A stretch of DNA of 64,000 bases from Bombus terrestris (lineage: Eukaryota; Arthropoda; Insecta; Hymenoptera; Apidae): positions 11,027,501-11,091,500 of the forward strand of contig NC_063273.1 of the NCBI RefSeq assembly GCF_910591885.1, read 5' to 3'. The notes under the pieces are model-generated. The model ran no database searches. It saw nothing but the letters and a program-made list of their open reading frames with translations, and was not told the origin of the DNA. Shown here one piece after another: positions 1 through 11,149 of this stretch. Position 1 is the stretch's first letter, and each line of letters starts with the position of its first letter. The position numbers and the translations under genes were made by a program.

Positions 1-135
1 CGTATACGCAAGTTCTATTCTCCAACTGTATGGATGGTGTTTACTCAGCTTCAACCATGAAAACGCATTCGAAACACGTACCACTATAAGAATGATCAAT
101 TCCACCCGATAAGCGAATAGAGTTGAACAAACTCA

Positions 136-324
136 TTAATAAACGAAAACTAGGGTTGAATGAGTCGTTTCCTCAATAAATAGTAATCTGTGTTGTGCAA
201 AATATTCCGTCGAAAACCTTACACGTACTTGAATTACTCGCAAATGGTCATAAATTTCTTGACCAAGACATGTGAAAGATATTAGAATAATAATTATGGA
301 TAAGGAAATATTAAACGAACGCAT
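136..324 (-). CDS. Possible secreted-protein first exon (weak)
   Basis: A minus-strand reading frame of 62 codons starts with MRSFNISLSIIIILISF followed by TCLGQ. This has the shape of a signal peptide: a basic start, a hydrophobic core, then a small-residue cleavage region. The rest, to the stop, has no recognised domain. Possible splice donors (CAA|GTACGT and CGT|GTAAGG) lie about 30 codons in, so only the first half may be coding, with later exons at lower coordinates or outside the window. I could not find a downstream exon in the remaining 135 bases that joins in frame. The function is unknown. It may equally be a chance ORF, because short hydrophobic frames are common in AT-rich DNA. 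Confidence 0.22.
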   Translation of the reverse strand: MRSFNISLSIIIILISFTCLGQEIYDHLRVIQVRVRFSTEYFAQHRLLFIEETTHSTLVFVY

Positions 325-1250
325 CTTTTATATACGATGAATTTTTGAGTAATTAATACAAAATTAAAGTAGTTTTGTAGTAGTGAAGAATGAGCATTCT
401 AAGGGATATAAGAGAAGGAATATGAGTATGGCTCATTATCATAAGTATTATTAATCTAAAAGAAATTTTTTAGAAAAATAGTTTGTACTTTTTTACGTAT
501 TATTTTATATTGTTTTAATTATATTAATTATATTATTTTTGAATATTCTTCTTAAATATAATTCTATCTTTACCATTTTAGTTTTGTTAACCAAAGTATT
601 TTTATCACTTTTTAAATTAAAAGTTCTGAAACTCTTCTATTATGTGCTTAGTAAAAAGATGTCCAAATAACACCAAATGAATATTACGGGACGGAAATAT
701 GACACGTCTGTCTGCAATTTCTTGATCATTATGTCATTTATTTTTAGTTTCTACAAGTAAGCACTGTACTGCAATAATGTAAAGAAAGGAACACAACCTG
801 CAGTCGGAGGGAAATAAGATTCCTAAAAATAAATAATAAATCCAAAGGCATAGTAATAATACCTTATAATTATATTTATAATATTATCATAATCAATATT
901 TCTGAAATATTTAGGAGGGTAGTGAAAATAAATATCCCAAAACCACTAATATTTGATTAACACCATATTTAATTTCAAATTTTCGTTCGTGCAAAAGACA
1001 TTTTTATAAAGTATAATATATAATTTACCAATTTACCTAATTTAATTTACCATCAAATTAGTCAAAAATTGCACGACAAAATTCTATAAAGAGTCCTAAA
1101 AACGCTAGTGTTATTAATGTATAAATCAACGGCAGTATCAATTTTAAACAGCAAAAAGAATTTTACAAGATGTGAAGTGTAATTAACAAACTTAATTCAC
1201 GAACGAATGGCAACTCGTTTCATGCTAAAGTTCGAAAAAAAGGCAGGTAA
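325..1250. other. AT-rich gene-free stretch
   Basis: Both strands are broken by frequent stops and I recognise no protein, RNA or transposon signature. The sequence consists of A/T runs and short degenerate repeats such as the attatattaattatatt words near 520-540. Confidence 0.5.
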
Positions 1251-1255
1251 CATTA

Positions 1256-1484
1256 CACGTGCTCGCCAAATACACACGACCAAACCTCTATTTCAATGAA
1301 TGTAATTTACGTCCAAGACGATGGCCAAAGGGATCACCGAGACGACGTCAATTTTTCTCCGTTACTCGAGCGTTCCACGCGTGTTTGTTCCAGCTTGCGT
1401 GTCGTAAGGAGGGCGAACACGTGTCGCGAAACCATCCGCGAGGTCTATAAAAATAGGGTGAAGAAAGCACGGAAATTGCACGTG
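1256..1484 (+). promoter_or_regulatory. E-box cluster with TATA-like box
   Basis: Three perfect CACGTG E-boxes lie at 1256-1261, 1418-1423 and 1479-1484 in a patch that is clearly richer in G and C than its surroundings. A TATA-like box (TATAAAAA, 1446-1453) sits between the second and third. A CA dinucleotide at 1479-1480 is about 33 bases downstream of the TATA, a plausible but weak initiator position. CACGTG is the binding site of bHLH factors such as CLOCK/CYCLE and Myc/Max. No coding exon of known function follows; the short frames at 1259-1502 and 1531-1737 are unrecognised. Promoter or enhancer activity is inferred from motif clustering only. Confidence 0.3.
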
Positions 1485-1739
1485 CGGTCGCAATCGTTTT
1501 AACTGTGCACACGCTTCATTCGATAAGATATTGCATCACTCGCGGGAAACTTTAAATAGAGAAAGCTGCATTCAACCACCGACTCTTTGGAAGGAAGTAA
1601 TAAGGTTGGTCGTCAAAAATGACCGATACTCTCCTTATCAGTCGTACAACTGCGACTACATAACGTTATTCGATAGCTACTTGATCACTGCGAAACAAAT
1701 CTTGACCATAACAGTAATAACTATAAGGAGAAACTAGAC

Positions 1740-4700
1740 AGAAATAAGAAAATGAGGAGATTGTAATTTTACATGATTTTTTTTGTAAACATGTAGAGAC
1801 AAAGAGAATTATTTCATTGCTCTCTTACAACTCGAGGGAAACGTAGTTGTGTAATACTTTAACTTCGTAAAAGTAATTGAGAAAAAAAGATAGTTCCTGT
1901 AGAACTTCCTCTTCCAAAATTACCTAATTATATATTAAATAATTAACTTACTTATTTAATTAGAAAAAAATCTCGATATCTACAGTAATAATTTATATCT
2001 AGAGCGTACATCTTTTTGCAAATTGCCTCTGCTAACGTCTTCATGCTATGTATACTCTGATTCTTCCCACAATTTATCTCTATACAGTCATTCGTTAAAT
2101 GTTTCAACGCCCCAGCAGATTCTATAGCATCCATGAAAATGTATAGTCACGAGATAAAACCTTGATAGATACTCTATTTCATAAATTTATTGAGAAAGTA
2201 GCGATGTTTGATTATAAGAAATTTTTGTTTAATATTCCTTCGTTTTAGAAAAACCATTAAAAGAGGAACGATTAAGAAATACTAAATAAAGACCCAGAGA
2301 TTCGGAAAATTACTTCTCTCAGCGTACTAACAAAATTCAACTACGATAATTATTGCAAAGTCGTATAACTATAAATGAAAATCTTTTATTCTTTCCATAT
2401 TCCTTTATTGTTAGAAAATGACCGAACGAAAGAGATATTAAGGAAAATAAAGGAAGTGATAAAACTCTGGTAAATTGTTCACCCTAAGAATAGGGTCGTA
2501 AAGAAACAGAGAAAAATCGTTTCCGTAGTGGTCGAGGATTTTCAATCGCGAGCCCCGTGAAGACCTCGTGTATCCTTCTATATACACGGCAGTGTAACGC
2601 AAACTCGATTCTACTCGTGTTTCCCCTACAGGAGGAACACGTTTTCCTTCTTTATTTTCCAGTGACTTTCGAGAAATCTATAAGACGAATGGTTATGCAG
2701 ACCGTCGAATATGTTTTTTCCCTGGACTTAATATTTAGAGCATGAAAATTCTTGAGAATTTAGCTAAGAGATTTTGTCCCGAGGACGATAACAATTTTGT
2801 TCTGTGAGGATAAAGAGGATCAGCGAAGTAGAATGTAAAATTGAGATTTCGTGGAAAGCAAAAAATTATATAAGGTTTCGTGGAATATAAAGAAAAATGT
2901 AATTAGCAAGCACATATGTTTTTTCAAATTTACTTCATTTTGGAACTTACTAATATTTGTACCATCTTTTTCCAAAAAATGAAATAGAGAAGAAAACAAG
3001 TCATTTGCCCTTTGTTAATTTAACATCTGTCTAAATTATGAATTTTATTAATCATGTACCTAAATTGTGAAATTGGAAGATTTACGAAAAATAAAGTTTT
3101 ATATATTATATTATACATTTTATTGGTGACTAAAAAGATTGACATTATATTCAGAAACTAAATTACAATTATAAATCCTGCCAAAGTCCAAATTGATGAG
3201 TTTCATTCTTCATAGAATTATTAATTTTGTGTTATGCGGAGACATAATTAATATTCAATATCTCAAAGAAGAAATCTTGTTTTCATAAATTTCTTATACA
3301 AAAAATAGCAACAAGTAATCATCAATTCTAAAAAGAATTACGAAGAACGATGTTTGTAATTAAAATCTCCATTTTAATTTATGGAATGAATTATGGCTTC
3401 TCAACGACTCAGTTGTAAAAATATGCATCTATTTCTGACACATTTCTCTTCTTACACTTTATGCAAGAACGGCACATGTGACACACACAAAACACATGTG
3501 ATTTCCTCAGTTAGACACAAATCCAGCAATTGCAAAGCGACTAATCAAGAGAAGAATATATCATTGTGGTAAAATCATCCAAAGAACAACCAGTACAAGG
3601 TAGAATAAAGGACAGTTTGTGAGAACTCAACGGAAGTAGGTTGACGGAAACCTGAGACAGTCGGATAACTCGGGTGAAACGATGTGAAGTTCACGGTAGA
3701 TCGTTCTACCGTTAACTTTGTCGAACTTCCGATCTGAAAGTTATGTTCGGCTATATTACGAGAATATTAGTGATATCGAAACGGCCCAAAGCTTGTTTCA
3801 GGCTGGTTTCAACACTGCTGAAAATATCTAACACATGTTTCTGCTACGCGCTTGGACAACAAGCGTAACAACAAATGGAATAAAAGTATGGAAAGAAACG
3901 AAAATCTGTTTCCGTGCATGAAACAAATGTGATCATAAAAAGTTTATAAATCAGGTCACAGCTGCACGTGTACATAATACGCGAGCCAAAGTTCGTCGCG
4001 GTGATTCTCAGAAACCACAATTTTTAACCAATCCTTATATTGCAATCTGCGTTTGATTGAGGCGGAGTTAAGGGAACTTTCGATAGGTTGACATTTCTAC
4101 TGATTGTGTTTTTTGTTTAATCTTTGAGACGTGGATTATACATCTTTGTGATTATATAAGTTAGCTTTTGAAATCACTAATCTTATGTTTATTTATTAAT
4201 TAATGAGTTTGTAAAGTGGGAAAGACTTTATTCTTTATAAAATTGCCAATTTATCTTGGTAAAGGAAATGGAGACAAATGAATAAATAATAATATGAGAA
4301 ATATGAAAAATATAATAGTTTTAGTTCTCTCACAGTGTAATAGAAAAGAAACTGAGGCAATTACTAATATTCATTTTCCAGAAAAATCCTAATTGATGTC
4401 ATAATTATCAGAAATCATAGCGATAGAAATATGATTGTTTGATAGATTTCTTTCTTAATTTTTCTTCATTTTATTACACTGTCAGAGGATTAACTAGGTA
4501 AGCTTCTGCTTGATTTATTTCATTTGGAATGAACATAAATTTGAAAAAGGAAATTGGAATTAAATTAGCTTTCAAATGCAAATTTATTTATTATTTTAGA
4601 TTGTACAATACGCTCCACATTATTGCAACCCGTATTTATATAATAGCAACGTGTGACAAAAGAGAGAATCATTTTACGTGATCTTGAATTTCGCACATTG

Positions 4701-4790
4701 ATCAATAATCCGTTGATTAATTTGCATTTGTAAATATTACTTTTACTTCGGTATGTAAAGTCCCGTCATATTATAATGTTAATTCTAAAT
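1740..4790. other. AT-rich gene-free stretch
   Basis: No reading frame longer than about 60 codons and no family signature were seen. A single further CACGTG lies near 3964. A slightly GC-richer patch at about 3600-3800 and 3950-4080 holds nothing I can name. Confidence 0.45.
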
Positions 4791-4856
4791 AGCAAACCAG
4801 CAAACTAAATAGAAAACTAGCATACCAGCAAACTAAATAGAAAATTAGCAAACCAG
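4791..4856. repeat. 28-bp minisatellite, about 2.4 copies
   Basis: The unit begins agcaaaccagcaaactaaat and continues with agaaaact. It is repeated head to tail with one or two substitutions per copy, and a third partial copy ends at about 4856. The array is short, so it probably arose by replication slippage. Confidence 0.8.
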
Positions 4857-5188
4857 ATTAAAATCACGATAAAATTGCCCATCTTTAATTACTGTATTAC
4901 TTGATGGAATAACACAATAAAATCCACAGATCACTCCGTGAAGATACAGGAATACTTCATCGAACTCAGAGAAACACATTTCGAAAATAAATACTAAATA
5001 ACGAATGACTTATAAATAATGAATACAGAGCTCGAGATAGCAAAATTCGAAAGTATTAAATATTAAACGTAAAATATTAACTACCGTTAAATATAAATTT
5101 CAAATCCGATATATGATAATAATGTAAAACTTCAAGATTAGAATTCTAAGAATGCGCTCAGACTATCAATCTTTATGTTATACATGAA

Positions 5189-5234
5189 TATATATATAAC
5201 AAATATAAAAGTGATATATATATATATAATGATA
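5189..5234. repeat. AT dinucleotide microsatellite
   Basis: Two short runs of alternating A and T (near 5189-5198 and 5214-5228) are separated by an A-rich spacer. This is simple-sequence DNA. Confidence 0.7.
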
Positions 5235-5639
5235 TTTGCCAATATTTGAATGTTCTGAACTAAAAGAATCAATATGTATTGTCAATAGAAGATTGCCAAT
5301 ATTTATTAACAAACCGCATTTTCGGTGAGAATATTGTTGACGATATTATATTGACAATATTATTGATCGTCTAAGGGCATCCTAACATTACAAATACAAA
5401 AATCATCCAATTCAAGAAACCAAAAAACAAAATTTATATCTAGAAGGTATACAATTGTAATTTGAAATTCCGCATTGTGACCTAAAATTTGATATTACAG
5501 TGAACAGAACAGAACATAATGAACACAAAAGAATCGCTGAACCCCAATGAAGACGTTGCACATGTGCAATGTGCACCTACCTTAAACACCGTATTTTCCT
5601 CCGATATACACAGGACACAGATACATGTATCTGCATCCT

Positions 5640-5890
5640 AGACTCAAAGGGAGCCCTCATCGCGCTCCGTCACCGCCTTTGACAAGGAGTTGTCAGCTTA
5701 TCAAGCTCGAGCCAAACCCGGTGTGTCATATTTAACGACACGTAGTCGACCAGTAATCGATAGCTTTGTCTGCTAGGCTTCGCGGCCGAGTAAACAGCCC
5801 CTCTCCCAAGGTATAAGAAGGCTCGCGGAAACGCGAATGCTCGAACGGCTCGAGAAAAAGGCTGCCAAAGTGATCTTTTCAACGGTTGAG
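5640..5890 (+). promoter_or_regulatory. GC-richer patch: possible promoter and noncoding first exon
   Basis: This roughly 250-base patch is much richer in G and C than its flanks. It has a TATA-like box (TATAAGA, 5812-5818) and, 75 bases on, a strong splice-donor consensus GAG|GTAAGC with the GT at 5891-5892. A transcript starting about 30 bases after the TATA would give an untranslated exon of about 50 bases ending at 5890. On the minus strand the same patch holds a 91-codon open frame (5670-5945) with no recognisable domain. Which reading, if any, is real cannot be settled from sequence alone. Confidence 0.2.
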
Positions 5891-6095
5891 GTAAGCGGGA
5901 CCAGAAGAAGCAAGACACGAAGGGAATTCTAATTTTATCGTTCAATCGACGATCATGGATCTTTCAACGTGAATCCTTTCATTTTTCGTGCTTCTTTTCA
6001 ATTTTCTTCGTAATTCTTCGTGCTGGTTTCATCTCGTTAAAGTGGAAACTTATAAAGATAGCGGACCAATGTTCTTAACACTATATTTACGGGAC

Positions 6096-6289
6096 CCGTC
6101 AATTTGACGGATTTCAAACTTCGAAATGAAATATCCCAAAAACCATAGCATCAATTTTAACCATTTTGCATCGTAAATTAATCATTTCATTTAAATAATT
6201 TTTTCACAAAATTATTTTTTCCTAGGCTTTCTAATTTTTTATATCTGTATGTAGTATACCTATCTCTACGAAACCCGTCAAATTGACGG
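6096..6289. repeat. Left subterminal palindromes of the piggyBac relic
   Basis: The words ccgtcaatttgacgg (6096-6110) and ccgtcaaattgacgg (6275-6289) are reverse complements of each other and almost self-complementary. The second is preceded by gtatacctatctctac, which resembles the inverted sequence beside the right-end copy. They are likely transposase-binding sites, by analogy with the subterminal repeats of piggyBac elements. Confidence 0.6.
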
Positions 6290-6430
6290 GTTGATGATTT
6301 CATAAACAATCCGTTTTTCAAAGACATTGTGCAAAAGTTTCAGTTATTGTAGACATTTCCCATTATTATCTCCACTTATTGTAAGTATTTACAATAGGAT
6401 AATTGAATTTGGGCACAGTATTTTCTTATT

Positions 6431-7866
6431 TTGACCAATGCCCATTTTCTAGCAATCATGAGTAAATCCAGGAGATATAATAAGATATTGAACAAAATTG
6501 TCAACATGAATGAAGATTGTTCTGAGGATACCTCCGAAGAAGATCAGTATGAATTAGGCCACAGCGAAGCTGACAGTGAAAGTTCTGAATACATTGAAAG
6601 TGGAGAAATAGAAGGATCTTCGGATAGTGAAGAGGAACACTTCTTGAAAGTGTGTCGTAATAAAAAAAGGATGCGTATTCTTTCTAGTTCTAATTCCGAG
6701 GATGAAAGGACGAGCATTCCAAGCACATCCCAAAATGTAATAGGTGAAATTGAAATTGCAATTGATGGGACACAGTGGATAAAAGTGAAAACAGGCGTAT
6801 CTAGGGATAGGACGCCCGTTCGTATGATATTCAAGGATATCGCAGAGCCTACTGGCTATGCTAAGAGAAATATTATGTCGGGTTGTGTAACTAGTGCTTT
6901 CGGATTGATAATTGACAGACATATGATGGAACGCATAAAAGATTGCACTGAAACCGAGGCGCATCGAGTTTTGAAAAAAGACGGGACAATCACAGTTGCT
7001 GAGTTACGTAGTTTTCTAGGAATTCCATATGTCCGGGGCGCATATGAAGTGAGATCATTGAAAGCTTCCGAAAGATTACAAACAGATAAATTTGCGCTGA
7101 TATCCGAAATATAAAACAGATTTATAAGTAATAGCCAGATTTGTTACAAGCCATGTGAAAATATCTCAATAGACGAACAATTATTTTCAACGAAAGCCCG
7201 ATGCAGGTTTACGCAATATGTACCGAATAAGCCTCATAAATTTGGTATTAAGTTTTGGTTAGCAGTTGTCGTCCAAACAAAATATATTTTGAATGGTTTC
7301 CCTTATATAGGGAAAGATGAAACTCGATGCTCAAGGGGGAAAAGGACAAGATAACTTTGTTTTCCTCAAATTTATATAAATCAGAAAACTGCACGCTTAC
7401 TGTGTATAAAAGTAAACCTAACGTAAAAGTCCTCCTTCTAAGCACCAAACATACAGGTATACAAGTAGAAGACAATTATAAACGTGTCCCAGAAATCATT
7501 GCTTTTTGTAATAAAACAAAGTTTGGTGTGGACGTCGTTGACCAGATACTACGCAAATATAGTATGAAAGCAGGGAGTTTCCGATGACCCCTTCAAGTTT
7601 TTTTTAATATTTTAGATTTGGCAGCGATAAACGCGTGGATATTTTGTATAGAGTGCACCGGATTGAAAATATCCAGAAAGGAATACATATTTTGCCAAAG
7701 ATCAGACGCTTCATTTCTGTCATCTTCAACGTCAGAAGTGCGAAAAAGTTGTCAAGTAGGTTATTGCGAAAAAAATAGAAGTAATAATTATTGTATATAT
7801 TGCAAAAAGATCGTATGCGGAAAATACACAAACAAAATTCAGTATATTTGTAAAAAATGTGCTTAA
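6431..7866 (+). pseudogene. piggyBac transposase pseudogene (DDE_Tnp_1_7 type)
   Basis: The N-terminal part (6431-7114) is acidic and serine-rich, as in piggyBac transposases, then enters the conserved domain (ITVAELRSFLGIPYVRGAYE). It appears to be missing the segment that normally follows, and reaches a stop (TAA at 7112-7114) where family members usually have tryptophan. The frame continues in register past this stop with SIDEQLFSTKARCRFTQYVP and NKPHKFGIKFWLAV, which carry the first catalytic aspartate region, up to about 7340. A frameshift then moves the reading to the frame of 7327-7587, with VKVLLLSTKHTG and FGVDVVDQ (the third catalytic aspartate). A further shift gives AAINAW and KISRKEYIFCQ and a C-terminal cysteine-rich finger (CIYCKKIVCGKY...CKKC) ending at 7866. 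The second catalytic aspartate region is not visible. One in-frame stop, at least two frame changes and deletions make it non-functional. Confidence 0.9.
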
Positions 7867-8049
7867 TAAATATGATTACCCTATACTTATATTATTGTTA
7901 ATATTATTGTTATCATTTCCATGATAATTTAAAAGAAAAAGACTTTTTACTTATTAATAATTTATTTAAACGTGAAGCCTAATATTTTCCAATTCAGACT
8001 TAATTTGAATAAATCGGTTTTTTTACAGAAAATGTGTATTTTCGTTTAT

Positions 8050-8064
8050 CCGTCAATTTGACGG
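8050..8064. repeat. Right subterminal palindrome of the piggyBac relic
   Basis: This third copy of the 15-bp motif is identical to the copy at 6096-6110. It is followed by an inverted version of the sequence found next to the second left copy, so it defines the right end region of the element. Confidence 0.6.
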
Positions 8065-8109
8065 GTGCTCATAGAGGTAGGTATATAAGAAACGCCCGTA
8101 AACCTAAGC

Positions 8110-8990
8110 ACATCGACAGACACATAAATAAGAATATTTCGTTTTTATAACTCACACAAAATACGTATTATTTATTTCGCAAATTAATTTATGAATACAA
8201 ATATTGCTTGTTTCTTAAATTACTATTAATATAAAGAGAAATGTTTAAAGGATATATATTACGAAATATTATCGTAATATCAATTTGTTCTCTCTAAATC
8301 CTTGGAGAGAATATTGGGCAAAAAAGTTCTGTCTGTAAAGTTCTTTTTCTGCCTATAATAGCTTGCAAGTCATGAGAGCCGACACTTTGGAGAACATTTT
8401 TAATCTTCAAACTCGATCATCTACAGTTAGAAAAATATAGGTACTTGTTCCATGACAATGTCTGTTTTAAAGATATACAAGACATACAATTCGCTAGCTG
8501 CGAAAAGAAACTAATGATTAAGAAATAAATCTTCGTCAACTATCTGGATGTCACTTTTATACACATTAATAGATTCCCTAGAAATCTTACAAAATAGTAT
8601 TTGGAGTTACACGAGCAATAATATTTTAATTTTCTGAACAAACTATATCACGATTGCTCTAAAAATTCTTAAAAATCCCCAAAAAGGATTATTTGCAAAA
8701 CACTCGATTATTTTAAAAAATAGTAAATCAATAAATATTTGATTATTGAAAAAACGCCTCGTATTCATAATAAAGTATGTAAAATATCTAGTACGATATA
8801 CAAAAGTGCTATAAGTAGTAAAATAATATACAAAACGTATTAATCCAAAATGTCAAAGAGTAACTATTCGCAGAATGCTCGATTACGTATATAAAAAGAA
8901 AATACTTAGAGCTAAGTAATTACGATATTACATAAATTAACATCGAATATTAAAAGCATAGTTAAAATACCAGATGCTCCCTCGCTTCGA
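8110..8990. other. AT-rich gene-free stretch
   Basis: No gene, RNA or transposon signature was recognised. There are only short frames with frequent stops on both strands. Confidence 0.45.
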
Positions 8991-8997
8991 CGTTGCC

Positions 8998-9036
8998 TAT
9001 AAATTCAATAAGCTTACAGTTTTCCCATCATTTTCT
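8998..9036 (+). promoter_or_regulatory. TATA box plus initiator with canonical spacing
   Basis: TATAAATT starts at 8998 and an initiator-like TCATTT has its A at 9030, a spacing of 32 bases that matches the usual insect TATA-to-start distance. The region downstream to about 9400 is GC-richer than its flanks. It contains two short frames: one starting at 9083 of 13 codons, and a 75-codon frame at 9140-9367 that is basic and has no recognised domain. This may be the start of a noncoding RNA or an untranslated first exon. Only motif spacing supports it. Confidence 0.3.
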
Positions 9037-9374
9037 ACTTTAATCTTTAAGCAGCGACAACATTGTCTACAATAATTTCATAATGAAACGCGATCGAAGA
9101 GTTCGCCGATCTTTTTTTCCTTGACGACTGACTTCGGCAGTGACGGAGAAAAACAAACTTTTTTTACACTTTTTAACTAGTTACTCGAGGGATGAAGGGG
9201 TGGTATGGCATAAGCGACGTAGGCAAGAGGAGACGCCTAACCCTCGTCGTGAGCTTACCGCAGTAACACGATCTGTCACGAATATATCCTCGCATTTAAT
9301 GAAGGTTATGAGAACGCAACCACGCGGGAAGCGTCGTATTCCCGATTGTAAACTAAACGGAATTTAACCCCGGT

Positions 9375-10453
9375 CGTCAACCTACTGGTTATTGAACGGC
9401 GCGCGGTCGAGGAAATTTACCTGTACAGTGAAAAATGTTATTATGATTTATATTTATAGTTATATGATTTATGTTATTTTTATATGTGTCAATATTTCAG
9501 TAAATTTTTATTAGAGATATATTTTATTGGGGACATATATAGAGATATATATCTCTATACTATAAGGATTTTTCGATAGGTAAATTTTAATATAAAAAGT
9601 ATTAAAAATTACGATGGTTTGTTCTTATGTTCTATTGTTCTATTATTGTATCATAATTGTTAAAGTTAACTATTATTTCAGGTACTACGTGTCCGTTGTA
9701 ATGTGATAATTTTCTAAGTGAGAGATATCAATAAGAAAGATAACAAATACCTAATTCAAGAAAATACGCCATTGTAAGCTAATAAAATTTCTATTCCATT
9801 CTAAAAATTATGAATTGATCATGCGACTTATTGCTAAGTAATAAGGATAGATAAAAAGTCTCAGGTTTCAATGAGAAAATCAGATCAAGATATTCCTAGT
9901 CTGATACCAGAATTCTTTATTCCCCTCATTTTGCGTGAAATACGAAACGTATCCAGAAAATACGAGTCGATTCATTACGATCGTACATCGGTCTCATAAA
10001 TTGTAGCCGTCACGGAGGCTCCCATAAAATATCACTTTCTGTACGACAAGCGAAATGTATAACTCATAACACGTTCTCATCGTTTCTCCATTCTATCTAA
10101 TTATAATTACAATATATTAAACATTAATATAAAAGAAGAGAAATTCGTCGAAGAGCGTAAAAACATTAGTCTCTTTATGATAGATGAAACAATATTTTCA
10201 AAGAAATGTCTGACAAAATAAAATAATCAGAGAGAGACGCGCTACAACTGTTATAATACGTATTTCAAATTTATTAGCTGCATAAAGAGAATCAGGACAG
10301 AAACAATTTTTCATGCTGGAATAATTTTTTTTTCATTCGAAATGATTATCATTCGTTACGCGTCAGAGGATTTCAAAGAGGGAAAGAATCGTATATCTGA
10401 TCGCGATTAAAGGTGTGTTTAATCTTCGGCGTCAACCTGTCTGGCTGTTGAAC
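9375..10453. other. Gene-free stretch with a repeated ~40-bp word
   Basis: Similar words occur at about 9363-9397 and 10416-10453. Both contain cgtcaacct, and both end in ttgaac after a ctgg word. Between them are an AT-rich segment with a palindrome (tagagatatatatctcta, about 9539-9556) and no long frame. The region at 10370-11100 is GC-richer. It includes an unrecognised 97-codon plus-strand frame (10854-11147), which I do not call as a gene. Confidence 0.35.
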
Positions 10454-11149
10454 CCTCGTTAAACTAAAGATATTCGAAAACGAATGGGTGAAAAGCAAAG
10501 GCGTTGTGCTCCCTGAGCCACGTCGCCCATAATTCGTTCCGTTTATTATCTTAGCAATTACGAGAACGGGCTTCGAGACAACCTTATAGTTGTGGGTCGA
10601 CGCAGCAAGGGGTGATCTTGCGATAAATTCATTTTCTTCAAGCCGTTACATGTCGAACGAGTGAATAAACCGCGAGACAAATACAATCGACGCGCAGGAT
10701 TTAATTAACACTGTAGACTTTAGAGTGGCGTTCGAAAAGCAGCGTTAATTAGGACTGGCCGGGAATGAAATCGCGTTTTCGTCCTGCGAACGAGTCACGC
10801 GGTAGACGCTTTTCAACGTCTCTCGAGGAAAACAAGAACACTGCCACCACCGAGTGAATATACAAAGCCACGAAACTTCCGTGTTCACTAATTTGCAGCG
10901 GCAGTACGCTTTGAACTTTGTTCAAGGGATTGCCGTGGGGACAATATTTTGCCTCGAAAATCGAGCCGTTCCTAACGAGTGTGCGAGGATTTCTTTATAC
11001 GCGAATAAAAAATTAATTTTCTTTCCTCCCGCGCTCGTTGTTCTGGAAAATGGGCCGAGTTCCAAGTGTTTGTTTAGTGGACGAGAAAGAAAATATCATT
11101 CGTTTGTTGTAGAAAGTAATCCCAATATGTTAATTTTGTTGATCTAATG

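Larger units (their letters stand above)
6075..8108 (+). mobile_element. Decayed piggyBac-family DNA transposon
   Basis: A TTAA at 6075-6078, the canonical piggyBac target, precedes the left end. The short inverted match tttacggg (6086-6093) and cccgtaaa (8095-8102) marks the two ends. Inside them a 15-bp near-palindromic subterminal motif occurs twice on the left (6096-6110, 6275-6289) and once on the right (8050-8064). The right copy and the second left copy are also followed or preceded by a matching word of the form tacctayctct, in inverted orientation. The TTAA expected at the right end is not intact. The body encodes a broken transposase (6431-7866). The length of about 2 kb is a little short for a full element, in agreement with internal deletions. 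The right boundary is approximate. Confidence 0.85.

Noticed and set aside
6544..6964. Minus-strand frames opposite the piggyBac transposase
   Set aside because: Antisense shadows of the transposase coding sequence.
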